Shown piece after piece: positions 55,800 through 64,000 of a DNA stretch of 64,000 nt (positions within the stretch are counted from its first letter, which is position 1; every line of letters starts with the position of its first letter). This stretch comes from Onchidella celtica (lineage: Eukaryota > Mollusca > Gastropoda > Systellommatophora > Onchidiidae): the NCBI GenBank assembly GCA_963931925.1, contig OZ007573.1:40786296-40850295 (forward strand). The letters run 5' to 3'. Below the pieces are notes generated by a model, which saw only the letters and a program-made list of their open reading frames with translations, did no database searches and was not told the DNA's origin. The position numbers were made by a program, and so were the translations under genes.

Positions 55800-58478
55800 A
55801 ATGATTTATTAATCGAATGCTTTCGGTGGGAAATGTTATGCTGATTGTAAAAAAAAACGGACTAACTGCTGAGAATGGGATGCGTGGATGCGGGATCCCG
55901 TGCGGCATGCAGATTGCAAGCATTATTTCTAATTCTTTCCAATTATGAAGAAGCAGAACAAACAGATAGCGTACAACCATTAAAACAAGTGTTAATGAAT
56001 GTGATAATTATACTGTGAAAGATTTTCTTATCGACTTTAATAATAATTTTCCACAGTACGGTTTGTCAGTGTTTACAGATTGTAATATACTTGAACTCTT
56101 CCTCTTTTGTTTTTTAAGTATTACTTTTTAAAAATATTATATTTTAAGGATTGAGATTACGAGAATTTTGTGGCGTAAGGTATGCAGCAAACGTAGAACG
56201 CGAACGACAGCCAGCATTTTGAACAAGTGATTCAGCAATGAGGTCTTTAGCTTCTACTGGCTATTCACTGACATGAAATTCCCACCTAGGAGGGCTAGAA
56301 GTTTTTGTTTGGAAGGTCGTCATTGCAACAGTACCCGTAAACAAGAGTCAATCGGATGCAGACCTCGGCTTTCAGAGACCCTCACAAGGAGCCCATGGAC
56401 ACGACTTTGAGAGCCCTGCAGGACTGGCCCAAAGACCTGATTCCATTCCCCAACAATACTTTCTGATTAACGCTTATGCTCAGATAGTTGTAGATCTATA
56501 AACCCACATGTAATTCCTTGTGGATGCTACCGAACTACTACTACTACGTACTACTACCACTACTACTACTACTACTAATACTACTACTAATAATAATAAC
56601 AATAATAATAATAAATAATAGGGGTTGAGGGGTGGATGATAATTCAGATCAACAACATTTACAGATCCAACTGCAGCTTTTCGGAGAACTATGTGTGGCC
56701 ATGGCTGAGTACACACACCTGTAAGCTTTTCTGCAAATTTTGCCATTGACCTCAAAGTTTACCTTTCTGTCATTGCTATTCGCTGTGGTTCATGATGTTT
56801 TTCATGATGCTCTTGTGTTTGAAGATGTTGCTACCTCTGATGTTGTGTGGCCTCAGATCTGCACAACAATCAGAGAGCCCTGATGGTAACCACAATTTGC
56901 TCACATTCAGTTAGAGTTTCTGAGGAAGAGACAGATAATATATCTTCAGGTGTGCTCATGAATAAAAGAGTGATCTGACCCAGTTTGGTTGGAAACTGAG
57001 ATAAGCTTATGAGCGTGTACAGGGCCTTCCGGTATTTTAATGGAATAGATCCAGCCAAACCGAGACGAATTAAAGTCGTTATTTCGGGTCTTTTCTCACA
57101 GCCAACTATTTAAATCAAAGAAGAAACAATCGAACTAAATTTTCTCCAAAAAAAAAATGAAGTTAGACCATTCTAGTGCATGGGCACATTGGGCTTAATA
57201 GTCGGTGATTTCATATCTTTGTATTGTCAAAAATATAGTCTTACCACACTATTATAGATAGGCCTACGTCCCAATGAAAGACCACATAGTGAGAGATGAC
57301 GTACAGCCAGTCTTGGGGAGGAGCTGATGGCGTAACTATACTATTTATAACTTACATTCAAAAAATTACCGATGATGGAGAAATGGTTGAATACATCTGT
57401 TTGCCACCTACACAACCAGCATGTAGATAAAGCAAACAGTGTGGGATTCTTTTGCGACTGCTAATTTTGCTATCTGGTGCTGTAGTTCCCACTGTCGATC
57501 ATGGGCATTGATCTCAATCTCACACATTCCCTGTCTTGATCTGACCTCAGTAACATAAAGATACTGTTGTTCTCCAGACTTCAAAGACTTCAATGAGAGT
57601 GTGTAGCCTAACTATTTATCGTGCCCACAAAAAGCCTCTGTTTCATATAAGGTCACACAGAATTTCTCGTTGGAAATGTTTAGTACAGACACCCCCTTTC
57701 TCAAGAATACTTTTAAAAGGCTGTTGGGCCAATCACTCGCCCAATGCAAAGTTGGTAAAAAAAAAAAAAAGTTTACGTAATCTTGTACTCTGTAGGAAAT
57801 GATTTCTTCGATTCTTTGGCGTGAATTATTTGGTGCCAGATTTCGTGTTGCACATAACAGACCACAAATAATAGAGACTGGAACTGGAAACGGGGCATAC
57901 TGTGACAATCAGGGTTTACGTGTAAAATCTAGATTTGGAGCTAACATTAAAAGAATTTACCTACCAAACTAAATGTAAGCACTTTTTGCGATGCGGCATT
58001 TTGTACTCGACACGATGTTGGTAATTTTCTGGATGGCAATATTACTGAGAGCATCACTGAAATCTTTACTATTACGACAAAATAGGCTGTTTCTTACTAA
58101 TTTGTTAAACATCTTTGCTCCCCATGAACCTCCATACGTGACGACGAAACATAGTGACGTCATCGCAGGATTTTTTTGTGCGCTGTAGGAAGAGAATTTT
58201 CCCGATAATTCCATGCACGGCTTCATTTTCACATATTATTGAGATTAGGCAATGAAGCCTACCGAAGACATAATTATAAAAACCGCAGAAAAACTGTGGG
58301 ATTGCAGCGATTTTGCAATATTACACATTCTTCACTTTTTTATTGTGCGATTGCTTTATCTGTTCAATTTTCCATTTTTTTCCCTGGATAAAGGTACATA
58401 ACCGAAATATTGAGATTAAATCTCAATTTTTTTTTGTCTCCCCTTTTTCTTTGCATTTCATTATATCGTTTGGATATG
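55800..58478. other. No gene recognised left of the Ginger element
   Basis: There are only short frames. A TAC/ACT trinucleotide tract lies at 56533-56620. A sharp boundary follows at the inverted repeat starting 58479. Confidence 0.45.
56533..56620. repeat. Trinucleotide tract (ACT)n and (AAT)n
   Basis: About 45 bp of ACT units pass into AAT/AAC units. Confidence 0.85.
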
Positions 58479-58625
58479 TTACAGTAAGAACCCGTATCTT
58501 CTAGGGAATACGAGTAATCACTGAGCATTTTAGTAAATCCACGTAATCCCCGATTCACTCAGGGACTTCCCGTAATTGCTGAAATTTCTAGTGATAACGC
58601 GAAATCCCTAAAATTAGACCTGTCA
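58479..58625 (+). repeat. Left terminal inverted repeat of the Ginger element
   Basis: It starts TGTTACAGTAAGAACCCGTA. It contains several internal echoes of GTAATCCC / TCACTGA, so the repeat is itself composed of short subrepeats, also seen in the right end. Confidence 0.8.
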
Positions 58626-58893
58626 TTTTTACGTGTTCTTACTATTGAGCTTTCAGTGAATTCGCGTAAAAGCCCCGCCACTGAATAAGACTCAGTTCCC
58701 TCTTTAAAATAGTTATTGGTGTGCTTGCTCTGGTGTGCTTGCAAGAAAGTACATCACAAAACTTGCTTGCTCTGCACCGTCAATGTGTTATTACACCGAA
58801 ATTGGGTGAGTTTGGCAGTGTGTTTGTTTTGATCGAAGTTTATTAGATAAGGTTGTCTCGCTTCATTATTCGCCTTCCTCAAGCAAAGTCAAG

Positions 58894-59147
58894 ATGTCTA
58901 TCGAGGAAAAGTTTGCACAACAGCTCACGGATCATTTTAAAGAAAACAAAAAAGGATTAATTCCAAAATGTGACTATCAGAAGACCATTGGTGACTGGAA
59001 AGCAGCAGCTGATAATTCCCATGCCAAAGGGCGGCTTGGATATTATCTGTTGGAGAAGTAAGTTTTCACTTCAATATACAATTTTACTCAGTCAGTCTCA
59101 GACAAATTCTCTCTCTCTCCCCCTCTCTCTCTCTCTCTCTCTTTGTC

Positions 59148-59185
<38 letters not shown>

Positions 59186-59332
59186 CCTCTCTCTCCTCCC
59201 CCTCTCTCTCTCTCTCGTTTTATTTGTTGTTGTTGTTGTCTTTCATTTAGTGTTTTTATTTTTTATTTTTTTTACGAATGGTGAAGGTCTCTACTTGTGT
59301 GTCTGTCTGTCTCTCCCTCTCTCTCTCTCTCC

Positions 59333-59421
<89 letters not shown>

Positions 59422-61258
59422 AGGTATGAACTACTCCAGTGCGGGCCCACAGAAAAACTGATAAAGAGACGTTCGGCACAACAGGAGTCGCCACTCTACT
59501 ACGTGAGCATCGAGGAGACGTTTGATGTTGTCAAGAGCGCCCACGTCTCAACTTGCCATGGTGGAAGAGACCGGATGCTGAAAGAACTACAAAAGAACTA
59601 TGCAAACATTCCAACTAAAGCCGTTGAGCTGTTCAAGTCACTCTGTCAAAAATGCCAAAAGAAACGAAAACGGCCGATGACGAAGGGTGTTGTCGTTCGT
59701 CCAATACTCACCAAGGAATTCTCGTCAAGGGGTCAGGTGGATCTTATTGACATGCAAAGCATGCACAGTGGATCCAATAAGAAATGGATCATGGTGTACC
59801 AGGATCACTTGACGAAGTTTTGCATCCTTCGAGCCCTGACGTCTAAAAGAGCTGCAGAGGTTGCTTTTCATCTACTGGACATTTTTCTTCTCATTGGTGC
59901 ACCCGTTATTCTCCAAAGCGATAACGGATCCGAGTTCACTTCACACGTCATCACAGAGCTGAAGGAAGTTTGGCCAAACCTAAAAATGGTGCATGGTAAG
60001 CCTCGCCATCCCCAAAGTCAGGGGTCGGTTGAGCGAGCAAATGGTGATATTAAAGATATGCTGGTGGCATGGGTGGCTGATAATGACTCGCAGGACTGGC
60101 CTACGGGCATCAAATTTGTTCAGTTCCAGAAAAATAGTGCTCTTCATTCCGGGATAAAGTGCTCTCCATATTCTGCAATGTTTGGCTGTGAGGCTCGTGT
60201 TGGACTTACTACTTTGTCTTTGCCGGTGGAAGTGATTGCTCGGATGGAGACTGAGGAAGATCTTCTTGCTGTCAATGAAAACCCTCTCTCCCAAACTGAT
60301 GGGGTTGCAAACCAGATCCAAGCTACAAGTGATGAAACAGCAACAGTTGATGTGACAGACGGTGTTCTACTTCCAGTCGAACTTGAAAGCACATCAGCAC
60401 AAGACATTGATCTACCCACAGGACCTTCCTCGCCCACAGCAACACCATCTGCCAACGATGTTGACAGTCCTGGTTCTTATGGACAATCAGAAGAGCATGT
60501 GACGTCTCTCTCACCCACTCCATCTGACTGATGAAACAGCAACAGTTGATGTGACAGACGGTGTTCTACTTCCAGTCGAACTTGAAAGCACATCAGCACA
60601 AGACATTGATCTACCCACAGGACCTTCCTCGCCCACAGCAACACCATCTGCCAACGATGTTGACAGTCCTGGTTCTTATGGACAATCAGAAGAGCATGTG
60701 ACGTCTCTCTCACCCACTCCATCTGACAGTCCTGTTTCCTCTGCTGAAAACCTTAGGGTCGAAGAACGCATCAAACAAATCAAAAGGCGTCGTCGTGAAG
60801 CAGCCAATGCACAAACTTCTCAAGCAGAAAGGATGGTGAAAAGAAGTCGTGTAGAGATGCGAGCTGGCGAACGAGGAGACAACGTTGCTGTGCCAATTCC
60901 ACTTGTTGATCGTGGGAGAGGCGATCCTAGAAATATCCTTGGTGTCATAATTGACAGACGAGAAGACACAGACCAATATAGGATAGCCGTAAAAGCTGGT
61001 ATTCTCAGTGGTCTGTATTCCAGAAATCAATTCGATCTGTGCCCTGAGCGTCTTCTAAACACTGACGACATAAACACCGAAAAAATAGTTTCACTGCGCT
61101 CGGCGGTGATTTCTCAATCCTCTTCAGGTGGACAAGGCTTCACAAGATGCAACTGTACTGGTGCCAAAAAGTGTAGGACAGCGCGATGTAAATGCTTTAA
61201 AGCAGGGCTCCAGTGTAACTCACGCTGTCATAGCAGCCTCAATTGTTGTAACAAGTGA
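58894..61258 (+). CDS. Ginger transposase (KRBA2-like integrase), two-exon N-part and C-terminal frame
   Basis: Exon 1 is 58894-59057 ([15 protein letters not shown] start). A CT-filled intron follows, and exon 2 starts at 59424, phase matched through LEKYELLQCG. Next come an H2C2 zinc finger (HVSTCH and CQKC) and the catalytic core: Asp in GQVDLIDMQ, Asp in LQSDNGSEF and Glu in [11 protein letters not shown], 36 residues after the second Asp. A frame at 60551-61258 continues with a GPY/F-like module ([20 protein letters not shown]) and a Cys-rich CXC-like end ([19 protein letters not shown]). A 199-bp tandem duplication (60331-60529 and 60530-60728) splits the coding region, and the first frame ends at 60531. 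The N-terminal part and core look intact; the copy is recent. Confidence 0.82.
59058..59423 (+). other. Ginger intron largely made of CT microsatellite
   Basis: It is bounded by GTAAGT at 59058 and CAG at 59421-59423. Two (CT)n blocks (59108-59218 and 59308-59420) make up more than half of its 366 bp, the second directly forming the polypyrimidine tract. A GTT repeat and T run separate them. Confidence 0.8.
60331..60728 (+). repeat. 199-bp tandem duplication inside the Ginger transposase gene
   Basis: Bases 60331-60529 repeat at 60530-60728 with no difference seen; both begin GATGAAACAGCAACAG. The unit encodes the Ser/Thr/Pro-rich spacer between the catalytic core and the C-terminal module. 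Near identity shows it is recent. Confidence 0.95.
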
Positions 61259-61324
61259 CAACGTCGATGGTGTCTGCCATTTTTTAGTTTTTTTAAATGC
61301 TTATTTTTATATCGTGGAGCAGGT

Positions 61325-61385
61325 GTGTGTGAGTGTGTGTGTGAGAGAGAGAGAGAGAGATGGTGAGGGTGAGAGAGAGAGAGTG
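61325..61385. repeat. GT then GA simple repeats inside the Ginger 3' region
   Basis: Short (GT)n and (GA)n tracts sit between the stop codon and the right terminal repeat. Confidence 0.8.
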
Positions 61386-61479
61386 TATCTTTTACCGAAC
61401 TATTTAAGCAATAAAATTTTTATACTATACATGCCTGTCAATGTTTGCATTGTGTGCAAGTGTGATCAGGGATTACACG

Positions 61480-61627
61480 TAACTACTGGGACCATTTTTC
61501 AGGGATTTCACGTAATTCCCGATTATTTCAGTGATTACGTGAAATCTCCGAGTGAAACAGGGATTACGCATTACTGAAATATTCAGTGATTACTCGTATT
61601 CCCTAGATACCTTTTCTTACTGTAACA
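61480..61627 (-). repeat. Right terminal inverted repeat of the Ginger element
   Basis: Its complement begins TGTTACAGTAAGAA and includes GTATCTAGGGAATACGAG and AATCACTGA, matching the left end with small gaps. It also holds repeated CACGTAATT / GTGAAATC subrepeats. Confidence 0.8.
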
Positions 61628-61909
61628 TATATATTATTTCTTACCCGAGGCTTTGCAAACGTACAACTTTTTCATTTTGCCAATTTTTGACAATGTAACC
61701 TACCGTGCCCTCATGATTAAAAAAAAGTCCCCCCTCCCCCTCACCTTTAAAAAAATACAAACCGTCAATATATGTTACAAAGCCCCGCATTAGTGATGTA
61801 ACAAGATGATCAAGTTGAACCATTGATGTGTGTGGTTGCTGTGGGTTTCACTTGTTACTGCAGCTGGTTAGGCCGCAACATTCCTACGGTTCGTGCCAGG
61901 GCGGTTAAA

Positions 61910-62040
61910 CTGCTCACAACTGTCAAAGAAGAATACAAGTCTATTGTAGGCCACAAAAGACGTTTATTCAATCATACACAGCACATAGCCTACACCTGCT
62001 TTCGACTGGGGGAAGAGACGCAGTCCTATAACAGTACATC
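61910..62040 (-). mobile_element. LTR-like fragment (R-U5 end), copy A
   Basis: On the minus strand it reads CTGCGTCTCTTCCCCCAG, then TTGAATAAACGTCTTTTG (poly(A) signal), then CTTGTATTCTTCTTTGACA, a typical LTR ending in CA. It is a direct copy of the fragment at 62510-62620. No coding interior is present; it is a fossil. Confidence 0.5.
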
Positions 62041-62144
62041 AATTAACAACAAGTCAAGTACATAATGTTACATGGCATAGTTAACAAGAGAAGCCAACGT
62101 AAATAATCAAGAATGGAGATAATGAACGAAACATGAGGTGTGGG

Positions 62145-62290
<146 letters not shown>

Positions 62291-62509
62291 AAGCTAATAG
62301 TATATTTCAGTATCTAAAACAATTATAAGCATCATAGCCACAGGACTCTATTATGATAGAATCTGGTATCATAACGTCCCGAGTCTAGTATGTTTATGAG
62401 GAAAATATATCTATTGTTTACAGAGTTATACTCATCGTAAATATCAGATAGCACTTCATATTATTATCTTAAAATCAGCAAGAACAGTATTATGAGTATT
62501 AAAGAGCAC

Positions 62510-62750
62510 GTACCTGTCAAAGAAGAATACAAGTCTATAGTAGGGCATAAAAGACGTTTACTCAATCATATACAGCACATACATCTGGGGGAAGAGACGC
62601 AGTGCTTGGTGCTTGACAGGCCCGGGGTTTTATACCCTTTTCTCAGTACTTGCCCATTCTCCCACGGTCTTGGAGGCGGGACAGTGCAAGAACTGTTCAT
62701 AATCACGTCTATCAGGACCGAAAACTTTCTGTTTTTACGTTTCTAACTCT
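62510..62750 (-). mobile_element. LTR-like fragment with promoter (U3-R-U5), copy B
   Basis: On the minus strand a GGGTATAAAACCCCGG box at about 62615-62635 is followed by the same R-U5 text as copy A and ends CTTCTTTGACA. TATA box, poly(A)-like AGTAAA and CA terminus stand in LTR order. It is probably a solo LTR or one end of a heavily reduced element. The family is unknown. Confidence 0.5.
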
Positions 62751-63059
62751 ATTGTGATATATTGTTGGGAATGTTACGTTTCTTTATTGTTTCTGTGGTA
62801 TGTGGTACTGGTATTTTGGTATTCAGTATTTTGTATGAAAGGGCGCAGAAGAGCAAACTGTGATCCAATCACGGTGCGAACTGTGAGGGACAGTTATACC
62901 GGTGCTTGCAATATATATGGCACTGCTCTTAGAGTCTAAATGTTCTGTCTTACATTGTACAATTGTTGTCCATAATATTTATTTCCAATTCCATACTGGT
63001 GAAATGTTGTTAGCCTATATAAGGTCAGTGTCATGTATTGTGGAAATCATCATCATTAT
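62751..63059. other. No gene recognised
   Basis: AT-rich DNA, with no supported frame and an ATCATC repeat at about 63048-63064. Confidence 0.4.
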
Positions 63060-63159
63060 CATCAAGTGTCTTGCCTGGAGCAGGCATTGACGGTCATGGT
63101 TCTCCATCCCACTCTTTCACTCGAGGCCCTCATGAATGAGTTGTTGTTCATTGTGTTAT

Positions 63160-63480
63160 TGTTGCTCATGTGTTCAGGCTATTTATGAATGTTGCACGTT
63201 GGCGTCCTCGACTTCTCTTCCCTTCGATTTTTCCTGTCAGAAAAAGTCGTTCCACCCCTCCTTTTCTGTAAACATGCCCCATGAATTTCATCTGTCGCCT
63301 CCTTATTGTCTTGATGAGTGATCTTTTCATGTCTGCCATTTCCAGCACTTCTAGGTTGGACTTCTTTTCTGTCCATGATATTTTCAGCATCCTTCGTATG
63401 AACCACATTTCTGTTGCTTTCAGTTTTCCTTTAACAGTGTTGTTGATTGTCTAGCACTCGAACCCATAATAAGAACTGAC
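63160..63480 (-). mobile_element. LINE C-terminal remnant (RTE-like or related)
   Basis: On the minus strand, TINNTVKGKLKATEMWFIRR, MLKISWTEKKSN, MKRSLIKTIRRRQMKFMGHV and TGKIEGKRSRGRQRATFI form the conserved tail after the reverse transcriptase in a LINE group common in animals. A stop (TAG) sits in the upstream LLYG..CESW-like stretch near 63453. The polymerase core is absent. Confidence 0.8.
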
Positions 63481-64000
63481 CAAATGTAACTGGCTCTTTT
63501 CGTCTTGGCAGACGGTCAGCAGCTAAATAATTTTTGTGCTGCATGCCTGGGCTATGGGTATGGAGAAAGTGCCTAGCCCATGGTGCACTTTCCCCCTCTC
63601 GACAGTGTTGATTTGATCCATCGGAACGACATGGTCGATACACGTGGAATCAACAGTGTTGCAGGAGGTGCATTCCTCCGTGTAGTCTGCCTTTAGGGGT
63701 TCTCCCTATTTTTGATAATTAATAATGAATTATGTACATTTTTTTTGTTTGAGATATGGAGGGGGGAGGTGATATGGCTGAATTTTAAATTTTTAGTTTC
63801 AATTTTGCCCGGGCACCGGCGGCCTGTACTGCCTACTCTTCACGATTTCCAACTGCCAAGGTTTCTTTAACGTGCGCAACGTGCACACGGGCCCTCCGAA
63901 TTTTTCATCCTTATCCGAGAAGACTAGGTACTCGATCCTACCCCCCAATAGGATCAGGGACACGAAAATATGAGAAAAATCCCAATTTCCAACATGCCTG
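63481..64000. repeat. Probable interspersed repeat at the right edge
   Basis: The segment about 63830-63985 contains TTTCTTTAACGTGCGCAACG, TGCACACGGGCCCTCCG and TCCTTATCCGAGAAGACTAG, in the style of widespread invertebrate repeats. No second copy is in the window. No gene is seen. Confidence 0.35.

Larger units (their letters stand above)
58479..61627 (+). mobile_element. Ginger-type DNA transposon with long terminal inverted repeats
   Basis: The ends are inverted copies: TGTTACAGTAAGAA at 58479, its complement TTCTTACTGTAACA closing at 61627, and similarity continues inward for about 140 bp (GGGAATACGAGTAATCACTG on both sides). Between them one spliced transposase gene fills the plus strand. 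The integrase-like transposase plus inverted repeats, with no LTRs, gag or reverse transcriptase, defines Ginger elements, whose transposase is related to LTR-element integrases. The flanking 4 bp are GATA (left) and TATA (right), so a clean target duplication is not seen. Confidence 0.82.

Noticed and set aside
59278-59423. Start of the transposase placed at 59278 with a long Ser-Leu N-terminus
   Set aside because: That stretch is the CT-filled intron; the spliced exon at 58894-59057 gives a natural protein start.

Overview
The window is nuclear DNA of an animal, most likely a mollusc and perhaps a gastropod. The reasons are short exons in long AT-rich introns, animal-type purine and doublecortin-kinase genes, CR1- and RTE-like LINEs, a Ginger DNA transposon and dense microsatellites. 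The species call is inference; nothing in the window proves it.

Three host genes can be read. At the left edge, the first three coding exons of PPAT (amidophosphoribosyltransferase, step 1 of purine synthesis) lie on the minus strand. Head-to-head with it, PAICS (fused AIR carboxylase / SAICAR synthetase, steps 6 and 7) runs on the plus strand at 10677-15701 in seven exons that join in frame; only its short first exon is uncertain. This divergent PPAT/PAICS pair matches the vertebrate arrangement, but here about 9.4 kb of mostly transposon DNA separates the identified exons. Converging on PAICS, a doublecortin-like kinase (DCLK) occupies about 21 kb of the minus strand (21566-42468). Its N-terminal exon with DC domain 1, three exons of DC domain 2 and nine exons spanning the whole kinase domain all join in phase. 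Part of the central linker and the C-terminal tail are not resolved.

The rest is mostly mobile and repeated DNA. 3.2 kb: a 42-bp perfect palindrome flanked by an 8-bp direct repeat. 5.3-9.8 kb: two CR1-like LINE copies flank a foldback element that carries a minisatellite and tRNA-like modules. 24.9-26.8 kb: two LINE pieces in DCLK introns. 28.9-30.3 kb: a 41-bp minisatellite and a GATA/GATG tract. 30937-36870: a very young LTR element with 2.44-kb LTRs and no recognisable gag or pol, inside a DCLK intron. 39.9 kb: a hAT-like MITE. 45.7-48.7 kb: three copies of an unclassified repeat, a PIF/Harbinger transposase remnant, a hairpin and long simple repeats. 58479-61627: a Ginger-type DNA transposon with long terminal inverted repeats, an integrase-like transposase and a Cys-rich C-terminus. 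61.9-62.75 kb: LTR-like fragments. 63.1-63.5 kb: another LINE tail.

About 16 kb upstream of DCLK (42.5-58.5 kb) holds no gene I can recognise. No rRNA, intact tRNA, CRISPR array or prokaryotic-type operon was seen.
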